Of a stretch of DNA of 64,000 nucleotides, positions 29,157 to 42,170 are shown piece after piece. The notes below the pieces were generated by a model. That model was not told the DNA's origin, ran no database searches, and worked only from the letters and a program-made list of their open reading frames with translations. The stretch comes from Aculops lycopersici (taxonomy: Eukaryota > Arthropoda > Arachnida > Trombidiformes > Eriophyidae), in contig WNKI01000003.1 in NCBI GenBank assembly GCA_015350385.1, forward strand, positions 1,273,730 through 1,337,729, written 5' to 3'. A program made the position numbers and the translations under genes. Every line of letters starts with the position of its first letter. Positions within the stretch are counted from its first letter, which is position 1.

Positions 29157-32100
29157 GTGGTGGGCCGCTTATTACGCAACCTCGAGCTTACGTACCACGA
29201 AGCGCCCACCGGGTTACGTAAGTCACAGCTACCAACCAAACAACGAGACCAACCGACTAAATTTGATGCTAAATTCATTCAAACTTGCGACGGGACCTCA
29301 GACGCTTGCATCGCTCGCCTTGTATGCCTTGCCTTTTGATGTGATCGTTCGTCGTCAACCGTTTCCCTAGCAGGATTTAAGTTGGCGACTGGACCTCGCG
29401 CATTACCCAGAGTTGTCGTCATTTCCCTCCAGTTACATGGAAATCGCATCCTCCAGAATTGCTACTCCTGCTGATGCCTTTGATGTGTAAGTGGACGCTT
29501 GCGATGACAACAATTGTAGCCAAACGTTTAACCAGCAAGCGAGGCAACTGGACTAGCTAGCAAACGGGAGGCAATGATTCAATTGATCCTCCATCTTGAT
29601 CTTTGTCCAACTCGCCGAAGGAAAAGCGAGTGACAGAGAGAGAATCCTACTAGACAACACCGTTAGTTTCTAGTGAAACATTGCGATTATGATGAATCGA
29701 GAAACTAACCAGAACCCGACTAGCGGTCAGCTAAGTTGGCATCAGTCAGCTGCTCGGTCGGTTGGTCCGGTGCACGAGAGTTTGGTTTTATTCGAGATGC
29801 TGATTGCAATATGAATGTTACATTGCTGGCGCCAGGCTAAGGTAATCGAATTCGAATTATACGCGTACACAATCAAACATTCAGCGCCGAAACTTTCTTC
29901 TCATGATTCGGCGCAAAGTTTCCTTTGGTTCAATCCTCAAATCGAAGGATTCAAATGATTTAGAGAGTTGCGCTAGAACTGTGACACTAAAGCGGTAAAC
30001 CGGAAGCGGGCACCTAGCGACTTTCTTGAACCTCGAGCCGTCAGTGAACCTGTGCGTGCGGCTACTTTGTTTACGAACAATCATACATGAGCTTCATGCA
30101 AGTCCTTGTGCCGGTGTGTTGTTTCTGCACGAACTGTACGATCAGCGACTCCAACCCTCCTTCCCTTCGTACACTTTGAACAAATCAAAGCGCAATGATT
30201 GATTGGCGACTTGATCGTGACACACTCCTCTTATTTGGTCGGTTGCTCACTAGCTCACTTGCTTCAACTGCAACGAGCTTACGTCATCATCGAAATCAGC
30301 ATCAGCGTCATCGTCGCCAATCGTCTCTTCGTGGCATTAGATTAAATATTTCAATTCCCTGCTCTCTTCTGGGCCAAACTCTCTAGACTTCGAGATTGAA
30401 ACTTGCCATTTACTATTAGTATTTGTGTTGTTGTTATTATTATTATTATTTACCTGAAAGACTCGCAAAGGCAATGAATTGAACTGGTCATCGTCTTTGC
30501 TAATCGCCTCTAAAGGAAGATGAAGAAAGGGAGAGAGAGAGACTTAAAGGTAAGACCCAAGTCTCTCACTTCATTGAGTGATTCTTAAACTCGAGTAACG
30601 GCCAAAAGAATCCTTTGCGCGCCAAGATTTGCGCTCCAATAAGCAAAATTGATTCGATTTATCAAAAGCGCACTAACGCTAACATTTGCGAGCACATAAC
30701 TCCTAAAAGGTAGAGGGCGAATTTCAAATGGTGAGCGCATTGGGATGAAATCGCGAGTTAATTAAACTGGCCGCCCACTTCATTCAGGCCACCAACTGGC
30801 GACACACAAAACTCCAAGCGAAGAGAGATTTTCGGGAGAAGCGGAAATGGAGTTACATATTGGGGCCAAGTGAGCAGCGGGCGCGTCGGGTTCCAGCGAA
30901 TCCCTCTCATTTCATCTCTCCTCTTTGATTGATTCAATTGAAAGTGAAATTTCACCCACCGACAAACAAACACAAATCAACTCATCGTCTTGGTCTTGGA
31001 GCGGCGGCAAGCTAGCTGACTGATTAATTTATCCAATATAACAAACTAACTTCCGCTTTTGCACTTTCCCTCTCGTTGGCTCTCCACTGGCTTATATAAT
31101 TTCCAGAATTAATGCGCTCCGCTCGCTTGAATTCAACGGATAATTTGGCACACACGCTTAGGGGTGATCCACTATCAACAAGAAGAACGGAGGAGAAAAA
31201 TACAAACTCTCACTTGTTTAAGGGGAAACTCGGAACACAAGCACACATCCTTCTCGCGAGGCAAGTGAGCAGCGGCGTTGATTGGCGGACATAAATCAGT
31301 CTATTGATTTATCGCAAACAATTACCCTAAATGACCATCGCCAGCAGATATAATCATTAGTGCAATGCATTTGCGCGCACAGCTGATGGAGATCGCCACT
31401 TTTGCCACTCGGCGAAAATTTGATTAGATATCCATCTTTAAGCAGTTTTATAAATTGGTTTTGTTGTTGGTGGTGGCAAATGGAATGCGTACCAACGAGG
31501 AGGAGAAAAAAGAATGCCCCAACTCGTCGCGAGGAGGAAAAAGTACCGGTGAAACGGAAGGAAAAATAAAATAAAAAAACAGCGTAAGACCCAAATGCTC
31601 ATCTGCCTTTCAGCTCTCACACACCTGTGAGCAAAAGACCAATCCGCTCACCACTAAATCGGATTCATCCTCTCGTGAATCAACATTGCCTTAATCTACT
31701 GATACGCAATGAACAATTCATGTTCTGATTGGCCAATTTACTCGTGCTTCATCACACGACTAAAACTTTGTAACCAGGAGAGAGGGACCCACCTGATTAG
31801 AGAAAATCTGAGCTAACTGCTCACTTAGTGCGCTTGTGGTTGCCAAGTGCCGAGCATGGAGTTGTTGGTGCAGTTGATTTTTCCTGCTTTCGACTAGACT
31901 AACGATACATAAAATTAAATTAACCTGCCACCGAGTTGAGACAACAAATCGGCTCAAATGTGAGCCGCCTCGTTGTGGTGTAGTCACTTGAATAACTTGA
32001 ATCCTGCAAAGAAGTGACGAGTTATCGTGATTTATGCATACTAATTAACCGCTCACTTGCTCTTTTCACCTGAAACTAACCTGCAACTTGGTTTAGCAGG

Positions 32101-34519
32101 TTAGTTGCCTTGCTCGTATATAGCAATCGGAGACACTAGCAATGGCGCGCAAATATTCACTTAGTGACTCGTATTTTCAGTAGCTTGTTTCGTGGACTCG
32201 ACGCGACAACCATGAGAATTTCCATAGCACGACGAGATTCCAGGTTTAAAAAGCAATTAAGTGACTTGGCAAACGTCGTCATCATCATTTCCAGTTCATT
32301 ATGGGCAAATTATTCGACGACAACGACGACGACGACGCAATGATATCAAATGAATTGCTAGGCCCCGTTGCTCTTCTCGCTGATTTTTAATATTCCATCC
32401 ACACAAACTTAACTGCCGCTCATTTAAAATGTATGATAATGTCTGCGAGTGGCTAAATGGAGCGACATAATTATTCAAGCCGCCGTTAGTGTCGCTATTG
32501 CTACTGCCACCACAATAACCGCAATCGTGACTCGACGACTGGTGGTTGAGCAGACAACTTAACTTTCAAATTGTATCCAAAGTTTTACAATTGAACAACC
32601 AACTGAAGGGGGCAGACAGAAACTTGAGCGTTTACCTGACATCCTCGTCGCTCGCGCTATTGATTAATATTCCACCAGTTAACTTAACGAGACATTTTTG
32701 TTTGGCTACTTCTCTCTCGGCTTCTCGCAAATTAATCTTCACTGTTTGCCCGTTTCACCTACTGGTTTATCAAAAGTTATATTATTAGTCGTGAGTGTTG
32801 TATTTAAAATTCAAAGCTCATCTAAGCAATCAAATCACGCCGACCCTAAGAGAACCGGAAGTGCAAGCTCTCAACGTTCGCACGCGCACTTGATGAAATC
32901 TGGCACGCGGTTTGCTCGCGACGACGATGACTGCGACTGCGACAGTCAATCCATTTATTTATCCATCTACTTTGTTTCGTCAACCACATGACCTTTCGAC
33001 ACACATTCAAAACACTCTTAGAGACAAGCGCTCCGGTGTTGGGGTATCGAGACCTAGAACCCAACCCCATCAGTTCATATTTTCTAAACGGAATCTCTTC
33101 ATATGGAGAGCACACAAAGTAAACTAGATATTGTATTGGCATATTTAGTCTTCCTCAATACAAACGCACACTTGGTGTGATGAACCCGAGTTGACCACTA
33201 GATGTCGCTCGGTGGTAGCGGCAGTGGCACCACCACCACCACCACCACGTTTGGTGGAGGTGGTTGGTGAGATGCAATGCAATACACGATGCCAGGTCAA
33301 AAGGCAAGCGTCTAATTGAATCATAAGCTTGAACTTCGTCTCAGTGAACACCAAAAAAGAGGACAACATTTAACTCGGTGATTGTGGCGATTCACTCCAT
33401 TGGTCAGTGCAATTAGTTAGCAAAAAAGTCGAGCAACATATTGTAAGAGTGTAGCAGTAGCGGTAGTGGTAGTGGTGGATAAATCTAAAGCGCAATGGGC
33501 AACAAAAAACTTTGCGTGAGGATCCCACGCGTCAAATTATATTCAATACCATATGAGCCCATATCTCACGTTCATTTGTAACTATTTTGTGAGCAAGCGA
33601 GTGTCCCTTTCATCCACTGCCTTCGTTTTGGCAATCAAAATGCATCGTCAAAAGACCACCACTACCACCAACAGGAGGACAAGTGGAATGAAATCGAGCT
33701 TCTTTTTGTAACAAATTTTGCAACACACAACACAGCACAGAGAATTGGAGCTCTCAATTGCTTGAAACGCAATGATGCGTTTGAATCATCAGATCATCTG
33801 GTGGTTGCTTTACTGTCTCGCTCATATTATTGACGGCTAACGCGGGTAGTTTTTCTCTATTTTTGTGAGTCAACATTATATATTTCCCCCAAAATTTTCT
33901 AATCCAACTTCTCCGCCAGCCAGCCAGCCAGCCAGCCTGTCCATTAGTGTTGCTCACTTGCTTGCTCACTTATTACTATTACTTTTTGAGTGTGTCCAGT
34001 TTAATGCACATGGATTTGCCATGTCCAATTTGATACGTCGCTGGTGGAGGCAGTGGAAGTAGAAGTAGAGTTATCAACTAAACAACAAACAGCAAGGAAA
34101 CAATCAAATTATTTCAAACAATTGCTCATTATTATTTGCTGATCCACATGATCAGCAATGAGTACTAATAGTATTGAGTTGAGGTCGACGATTTCGTGAT
34201 ACTTGCAACAAAACCTCACTCAATTACGCGAGAAAGAGACTAACCAACTCTTGTACATAGTTCAGTGCGTCTCATGGTTATAAAAAGGAGGGGAAGAAAG
34301 AGAGAGAGAGAGAGAGAGAGAATCATCACAATGGATACAAGTGGACTTCCGCTCCTCTTCTCGCTAACTACGAGAACTTTTCCAGATTTCCAACCAAAAG
34401 ACCGCTGTGCTCTACTGATCCGATCTGATGATGATGCAGCCTGATCCTAAGTAAAATCTACCTGTTCGCTGGAGGGAACGGCAGCAGGTGATGCTGGTTG
34501 TTAATTACACGCCACAGCG
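29157..34519. other. Non-coding DNA between duplicate pieces, left part
   Basis: No supported gene. It contains inverted repeats at 29662-29709 (10-bp arms, long loop) and 32074-32106 (11-bp arms), an AG run at about 34299-34320, and several TTACCTG/CAGGTAA sites. Many short ORFs exist but none looks like protein. Confidence 0.45.
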
Positions 34520-34699
34520 ATGGCCGCCGCCTCATCCTCTAAGGTCGGGACAAACCTTTTCAAATTGAAGAAGAAGGAGGAGAAGAGTCAGCTAAGTAGC
34601 TGGTTGGCGAGCAAATCGATTGGCATCAATAGATTTGCTAACAGCTGCCTTGCGACTGCTACCGACGCCGATGAAAACTCCAGTCAATCGGCCACTTGA
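34520..34699 (+). CDS. Small basic ORF, possible gene or exon
   Basis: A 59-codon ORF, MAAASSSKVGTNLFKLKKKE to NSSQSAT, ending TGA. It has its own ATG with an in-frame TAA 18-20 bp upstream, a lysine-rich segment followed by a serine/threonine/acidic tail, and fairly even codon use unlike the surrounding repeats. No homologue is recognised, and the lysine-rich style only loosely recalls the MH2 protein's tail. It could be chance. Confidence 0.3.
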   Translation: MAAASSSKVGTNLFKLKKKEEKSQLSSWLASKSIGINRFANSCLATATDADENSSQSAT

Positions 34700-37600
34700 G
34701 ATGCTCTCTTTAGATAAAATTTCTAGCCGTTGGAGCCGCCGCTTCCAGGTGAGCGATTTTGCAATCCTCTCTCACTCTCAGGTAACAAATACACTTTGAA
34801 CTCTCGCACAAATTTAAGGTAGCGAGGGGAGTGTGAGTGTCTTACTTGAAATTGAAGACTAGCTAGTTATCTACTGAAGTTGCTCTTTCACTCGCTAATT
34901 AGTGTGAATGGCGAAGGAATGGAGGACGGTGGTGTCGACTAACTAGATACCAGGTGGAAGTGAGTCTCGCAAAACAATGCGACTGCGTTGTTTTGCGAGG
35001 CAAACGATCACAAAAACATCGGCCACAATAGACTCTCTCGTTCTCACAGATACATACGCACATACAAAACAACCGACTACAATTACCTGAGCTCAGGTAA
35101 GTCTCCAGTAACCAACTTGGTTATTTCATTGACTGCCGCCACCGCCGCCAAGTTGCAAAAGCTCACAGGGTCGCACGCGAGTTAGTTAGTGGCACACAGT
35201 TTGAGTTGCTCGACGTAAGCGGCATTAGTGGCAGCAAATTTTGTAATAACAAACTAGAGTTAGTTGGAAATCTAGCAGGTAAATTGAGCAGTCTTTAGAG
35301 AAGTGGAACTACAGGAGGAGGAGGAGGAGATTTAATTAACTCGCCCAAAAGTCTGTCGCTAGACTGGTAAATGAACATTCCAATGTGCTCCTATAATGGA
35401 GCTTATTGTTACTGTTTCGCCACAGTTCTTTTGCCACTATGACTATGCTACATGTAGCTACTTAGGAAACAGAAATGCGAGAAAAAAGGCCAACTCTCAA
35501 AGGCCTATAGTCTTCCTCTACTTTTAGTGGAATGGCAATTGTTGTTGTATATTCAGATCTTCCAATGAGACAGGACTGCTCTTTCAACTCACCTTTCTAT
35601 CTAAAACTACTTACATCTAAAGCCCCCTTTCAATGGCAGAAAACTTGAGCTAGTGGCGAGATGGATCTAGTATTTGGTTGCATAATAATTTACTCACAAA
35701 AAACGTGCGATTAACTTAAGCAAAAGAAGCAACGGTTTCCAAAGAGGGAGTAAACACACTATGCAGGCGCCACTTGCCGGAAGTGAGTGGGCAAAATTGG
35801 CATAGAAGAGGGAGAGAATAGAGGAACAAGTAGGGCGTTAGTTTGATTGACGGCCGGTGTAGCTCAAGTCAAATGCAAATCAAATTTGCTCCATCCCGAA
35901 GCTCATCATAGGGGCTAATTAATATTCAAATATTAGCTCAGGTGATGGATTTGAGAGAGAGAGAGAGAGAGGAAGTGGCGGCATTGCTCACTTCAAAGGG
36001 CTAGTCTAATTCTTCTTTCGGCACGCCTCTCAATTATGAGCAGCAGTATGAAGTGAGCAGCAGCAGCAGCACCACCATCAGTGGAGGATCTCAGTAAGTG
36101 GAGGAGGAGGGTGTGATTTGAATGTCAAACTTTTTTCTCTTCCCAAAATTGAACTGTAAGGAGAGCGTTTCCCGGGAGTCCAGCATAAAGCATCATCCTG
36201 TGCTACTTCTTTTTAGTTCATCACCAAATTTTATTTCTATTTCTCCACGTTTACCTGCCGATTGATTCTAGTCTCTCCGTCTCTCATACGTACATACTAT
36301 GTGTCTACATCTACTTGAGAGACCGAGTTGAAGGGACAAAAAATGGGAGCAGACAAGTCAAATTTGTACTCACACTAAGGGAGCTAGTGAGTAGTTTACA
36401 TGCGACTCTAAGAGAATAACTTACCCTGAGACACAAAATTTACACATACCATTTGAATTGAAATTGAATCTCTTAGCAGCAAATCTTAACAATCTTTACA
36501 AGCCGACGAGTTGACGACACGACACGACAATTTGACGATTGAAATGAGAGAAACGAATGCGATAACTTGAGCAGAAACTCAAAGGTTGACTATGACCACC
36601 ACGACAAGCTGATAATTTGATGGGCGGCAAAAATTGATACCCTCCGACTCCCACCTGTTTACAGCTTGCATTTAAAATGTTCTCATCGACTACTAGGAAG
36701 ACGACTGCAACTTTGCTTCCATTGACCAGAGACGAAAAGACACTTGCGGCGGCGGCGGCCAGCGGCATAAAGGAGGCTCAACAAGTGTCATTGACGCGAC
36801 GAATTTGCCAGTAAATTGAACTCATTGCTTCTGTTTGCTGCTTACCTGGCGCTTGCTTGCCTCTTTGCCACTTTGCCGCCGACGCCGCCGCCCTCGTCGC
36901 CGCTTAATCTGTTGAGGGCCTGAAATTGAAATTGAAACTAAAATAACCTGACCACTTTGCTGCGCTGCCAATTTGCTACCTGGGCGCTCGCACTTGCGAG
37001 CGAGCGAGTTAGTCCGTCGGTGTCGGTGGTCAGTGGGCATGTTGGAGACGTTGAGTTGAGTTGTGTTGAGTTAAGCAGAGCAAAGCGCAGCCACTTGAAA
37101 GGGAATCAGCCGAAAGAGTAGGCGAATGGCCATGTTCGAATTGAGTGGGTGAGCGAGACCACTGAGGTTGCCTCGAGCGCGCGAGGGGTGGACTTTTTCC
37201 GCAGGTAAACTGTCAATCACGCCGCGCCACTCGATCGCATTCACACACCTCACAATTTTCTACCCATCTATCGCCAATACTATTACTTTGTTCCCAGTTG
37301 GAAGTGCGATAGATCGCCGAGTTAGTGAGCGAGTGAATGAGCAGCAATAGAATTATTTTTATCCTCTTATTGTCATGAGTCATCTTGGATAGAGTGGAGA
37401 GTTACCTGTTCTAATATTATAATTATGTGTCCAACTAACTTGTCCCTCGGCTTGCGCGTCTAATTGATACCTGCGCCGCTGTCTCTACAACAACGATGCT
37501 ACTCTCAACAACTCGGCTATAGGCTCTCAAGGTCGCGCTCAAATTCGTGGCAAAGTTAATGGAATAGTGGAAATTTGACGCCGCCAACCAAAAGTGAGGG

Positions 37601-40401
37601 GCTTCCGAATTGAAATCGGAAGCTCGAGATGGAAACTGGAGAAGAAGCGACAAGTCTTTGCGCGATGCAGTGGCAATAGGAAAACGATCAGTGTCCACTT
37701 TGCCGTTGAAGTGCACAAATAATTTGCAAAAGGTAAAGAGTCAGCTGAGGTTCGAGCAATAAGACAAACTGCCAGGCGAGATTGGCGAGCGAGATAAATT
37801 TTGCAAACAGGTAACTTTCTATCAGCTAACTCTTAATCTTTTTGGCTACTGTGAAAGAGCCTAGTGACTAGATTGCAAATTGCAATCTCTCGTAATGTAA
37901 ATAAACCAAACCTGCGCGCAAATTTTTAGCGGTTAATTTATGGCCGCCGCTTGAGTTTCTGGATCACACAGACGAGGCCATAGGCTCGACCTCGTTGGCC
38001 GATGCACAACGTTTTGTTGGTTGTCAAGTGGAGAAGGTTTTGAATTCCAGGCGATCGTCGAGTTTAGTTTAGTTTGAATAAACAAATTCTACCAACCTTT
38101 GCCTTGGCCTCAGTTTCAACAGAGATTCGCGACAATCAATGCAAAACTCAGGCCACTCGCTGCCGGCAAATGAACCGGTGGGATGCAGGTAAAAATTCTC
38201 CACATGTCGACAGGTTCAAATGAAACTGATCTCTCCTTTGTCTCGTCGCAGTGATTAATTTGAAAATTTATCGCTGGCGCCAGGTGAGCGACAGTCAATT
38301 TTTTCTTCACCATCAGGAAAATTTAAAATCAAAGTATAGACGTCATCAAGCATAAATAGTGCCCGATGTGCTTGTGCGATACTCTCAATCAAAAGTCGAG
38401 CAATTTTCATGCTCGGTTTTGATTTTTTGTGATAAAATTTTATATAAATCCATCAAAAATAAAGAAACCGCAAAAGTCAAACACTAAATTAAGCCGTCGG
38501 CAACTTTTGCCGCCTCTTAATGTATGCTAATTGCCTGACCTCTCCATCTTAAACTGATAGAATGAGAACTGGCCTCATAATTGACGTTGCTCTGGAGAAC
38601 CGGCGGCTCACCTGTACCTGTACCTGTACCTGTACATTTACCTGAATTTAAGCGACAATCGAGAGACAGGAGAGTGCAGAATCAAAGGAGGAAAATGAGT
38701 TGGGCAAGAAGAAATGTGCAGCGTTTCTGTTTCCTCTAATTTAGAGGCCGAAATCTGGACACATAATCGTTAACTTTGTGGTTTTCATCGCACTTCTATT
38801 GCTGAAGTTTGCGTATAATCTAAACCGAAGAAGATTAATATAAAATGAATCAAAAAAGTTGCAAGCCAAAAAGCTACCACCACGACGACGATGACTACGA
38901 CCACGAAAAGCTGAGTGATTTACTGGCCAGTCGGTGTCGGTCATTATCTCATGCATAAAATCTGAGTGAGGCTCAAAAGTCGAATTAGTGGTTTTATATG
39001 CAATACAATCTTTGGAAGGCAAAACGTAAAACCTATCCAAAACCCAACTTGCTCCTCTGTCTCTCTGAGGTAAAGAGCTAGAAGTATAAAAAAGCAAACA
39101 CTCGAAATCGTCACTCTCGTCGTCGTCGTCCTCGCGCTGCAACATGCAAAACTTATCTACCTTTACCTGTGATCTCTACTGTTGCAGCCACCTGATATCT
39201 CACATGAATCGTCTTCGCGGCGTTAGGGGATGAGGCTAATAATAAAGACGACCACGACGACAGGTGATTTTGTCGTCGCAGCGACGCGATTAGCGCTCGC
39301 GTTATGCGTTTATGCGGCGCCAAGAGTTTTCGATTTTGATGATGGTCAAAAGAGCAAATGATCGTGAGTCGCAATAGTGGAGTCGAGCGAAAAGCGGAAC
39401 AGTAAAGTTCAAGTTTGTCGCAACGAAATGAATAATAGCAATAATAAAGAAAAATGCTAATTGCTTCTTCTTTTTGTTACTTTTTCCTCTACTTGAGCGT
39501 TTCATTCATTTGATTTCATTGCCGAGGGAACTTGAAACTGTAAAAATCGCAGCGGAGCCACGAGAAAAGAGCAGGTGAAGCAAACGAGAGGCGAAAGTCG
39601 TGAGCGTTCGGGTGTTTTGTTTGCATGCGCTAATTGGCGGAGGCACACACTTGTCCGCTTCAGAGAAAAAGAACTCAGGTCATCAGTTAAAACAGAGAGA
39701 AAGAGAGAGAGAGAGGGAGGAAATTCGAAATGATAAGTCGGACTCTCAAGTTGGAGGAAAAACTTTGTCGTCTCACTTGGTTTAATTTGCCAAACAGCAA
39801 CAACGAGAGCATCAATACCGCGGCAACTGAAGCGATCAGTTGCGCGCGACCTCCAAATTAGAAACTCACCGACTTTACCTGTCCGGCGCCTCACGCGTCT
39901 CGCAAGTAATCGTCGCTTTTTTAAAGTGTCGACGCCAGCCACTAGCTTCCGGCGTCCGCAGTTCCGCCTCCGCGCGTCGCCGGAACTCGCGCTTCCATCA
40001 GTTTGCCGTTTTGTATCAACTTGTATCAGTTGTCTTTTTACCTGCTTTTTGTTGGAGGAAGAGTACCTTTTAGACGACGGAGAATCTAATGAGCCGCCGG
40101 CTTCCGTGACGCAAAGCAGGCGACGTTTTGTAATTTTCCGCCACCTCGTTACGCTAGCGAGTGAAGCGGCAAAGTTTAACTTGAGCTGACCATTCAATTT
40201 GTCATCGCCGCGCAGGTAAAGTTTGATTGCGGAAAACTGACAGGTGGCGCTGCGCTGCAAGGAGGTTTTTCCCTCTCTCCTTCTTTCTCACTTCCCCTCC
40301 TTCACCTTAACCAGTGAGACAAGTTCACAGTTTTTCGTGGAGTTCACAGAAAAGTGGCCGTCTCTTGAACGAACCACCAAACAGGCAGCTAGTACAACGC
40401 G
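34700..40401. other. Non-coding DNA between duplicate pieces, right part
   Basis: No supported gene. It has a perfect 12-bp inverted repeat at 34966-34999, an imperfect 15-bp one at about 38384-38412, an ACCTGT tandem repeat at about 38611-38637, and a high density of CAGGTAA/TTACCTG. A 252-residue minus-strand ORF at 39502-40260 has shadow-like composition and was not accepted. Confidence 0.45.
38611..38637. repeat. Short tandem repeat of ACCTGT
   Basis: Four consecutive ACCTGT-type units followed shortly by another TTACCTG. On the other strand the unit reads CAGGTA, the core of the motif enriched across this region. Confidence 0.9.
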
Positions 40402-40475
40402 TTGTAGTAAAGCACGAGAGCGCATCTCTCTCTGCTGACTGCTCATTGCGCACAAGATTAACCACTTGTCTGCCC

Positions 40476-40568
40476 ATGCGCAGTATAATGACGCCCTTAG
40501 TGGTGTTGTTGCTGCTGCTTTTGCTGCAGGCTACACCACAAGACATTAGCGGGGCCAATGGAAGATAG
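40476..40568 (+). CDS. Small ORF with signal-peptide-like sequence (copy C)
   Basis: Identical over all 93 nt to 18495-18587. The frame is also open upstream here to 40314, unlike a simple micropeptide, but the upstream part is not shared with copy A. See copy A for interpretation. Confidence 0.3.
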   Translation: MRSIMTPLVVLLLLLLLQATPQDISGANGR

Positions 40569-40770
40569 CCAAGCAAAAGACTCGACTGCGCGTTTGTATG
40601 TTGAAGATTCTCTTCGATTTGATTCCTTGCAAACAACTTTCGAGCTAGAATTTCACAAATCGCCAGAGAGCGCCTCTGTCAAGTTGAACCGACGGCATCA
40701 CCAACAACACCAACGAGGGCGACATACATCAGAGGATATGCACTTCAAATTAGGAGCCTCATTTGCTTGA
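40558..40770 (+). CDS. Conserved 70-residue ORF (copy C)
   Basis: 69 of 70 residues match 18577-18789. Immediately after the stop the copies diverge by an insertion (ACCTGTGCATT in this copy), so conservation falls off close to the ORF end. Confidence 0.35.
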   Translation: MEDSQAKDSTARLYVEDSLRFDSLQTTFELEFHKSPESASVKLNRRHHQQHQRGRHTSEDMHFKLGASFA

Positions 40771-41637
40771 AATTTACCTGTGCATTGCCTCGTCAATTTT
40801 TCGCTGAAACCGTTGCGCCAACTAGCCAATTAATTGAGCAGCAAGACACCCAACAACAACAACAACAACAACAATAATAATAAATGACAATCTCCACTCA
40901 GAAATAAAAACCCATTTGTGAGGAGAAGAGGAATAATTGACTAAAAATACCCTAAAAGCAGAGCAAATCAAACTCCAGTCACCTTAAGCAGCAGATATTT
41001 TTTAAGGTAAGTCCTATATCCGGTGCTTCGGCACGCACTCCTCTGAGTGCAAAGTGAGAGTTGCGTTTACACGCGCCGACAGTCGAGTTCTTCTATGCGA
41101 AGTGAGAAACGTTTCGTGATGTTAGTAGAGTCGGTTAAGATTGAGTTGAGCGACTCGAGTGGCAGACGAGTCTATAATGATGCCCCATTCAAATGCTAAT
41201 GCAAATGGCAGCTGGCCCTCAACACTCGTATTGTTGTGCCTCCTCCTCATTTCATTGCGTTTTCTGCCTCTTTTTTGATTGTTGTTGATCAAGTTGAAAA
41301 GATAGACTTTCGCGCGAGAAGAAGAGTTGAGCTTGTGGGTTTAGGCGGCACAGAGAATGGGAATCTTACGGAGCGAAGCGAGGCGATTTGCGCGACAAGT
41401 GAGCAATTCGGAATTCTTATTTTTGCAAAGTTCAAGCGACGAGTTTTCTCTCCATTGCTCTTTTCCCTTCCCAAATATCTCTTCATCTCTTACTCCTAGT
41501 ATACACACACCAATCTGACAGACGTCAGCGTGTAAGCGGAAAAAGTTTACCCGATGCGAAAGGTGTAAAATCATGCCGAAATCTTATCGAGAACCTCGCG
41601 CGTTGGTTGCTCTTTGTCGGTTATCGCCATCGTGAAG

Positions 41638-41685
41638 ATTGCAGCTTACCTGGCTTCATAATTCAAATGCCAGGTAAGCTGCAAT
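41638..41685. repeat. Perfect 17-bp inverted repeat with CAGGTAA in the stem (copy C)
   Basis: Arms 41638-41654 and 41669-41685 with a 14-bp loop, identical to 19617-19664. Confidence 0.95.
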
Positions 41686-42074
41686 GTAAACATTCATTTG
41701 AATCTTATGTAAATTTCCTGAATTTTACAAGGCAAAGGGAGAGAAGGATTTTATGTCAACGATTGGCGCCAATTAATGCTACTAAACCCGAACCTGCTCT
41801 CGCTTTACCTGGCCGAAGAGATTTGAGTTCCATGTTACATGAGCTGCACGGAGTGTTCATTGTGCACCAACCACCTGCTCGTTACGCAACTCGACTCGCG
41901 TCTTCTGTCATCCTGAAATAACGTCGTAGCCAATAGTCGACCACGAGACAACAATGGACGACATTTAAGTAGTGACCAGAGGCAAGGGTATTAGCACGAC
42001 TTTTCTCGCGCCGACTCTAGAAGTCGGCCAAGTTGTCTAATTTAAATCCATTTCAATCCCATCACCCTAAGCAT

Positions 42075-42104
42075 TTGCGTTGCGTTGCGTTGCGTTGCGT
42101 TGCG
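42075..42104. repeat. TTGCG pentamer repeat
   Basis: Six exact units followed by degenerate ones. The same place in copy A (about 20000-20010) has only about two, so it expanded or shrank after duplication. Confidence 0.9.
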
Positions 42105-42170
42105 TTGTGTTGTATTGCATTGCTCTGCGCTGGATTGCGTAACCAAGTTGCTGTTTCCGTCACTCTCTCT

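Larger units (their letters stand above)
40402..42170 (+). repeat. Duplicated block, copy C1
   Basis: Homologous to 18421-20070. Divergence is patchy: about 12% just before the signal-peptide ORF, near zero across 40476-40685 and 40965-41100, with small insertions elsewhere (for example about 60 bp near 42010-42065). It ends where copy A continues directly to its next section. Confidence 0.9.

Noticed and set aside
39502..40260. 252-codon minus-strand ORF
   Set aside because: Basic, repetitive composition without domain, membrane or signal features; crosses a TTACCTG-rich region and is not supported by the duplicate.
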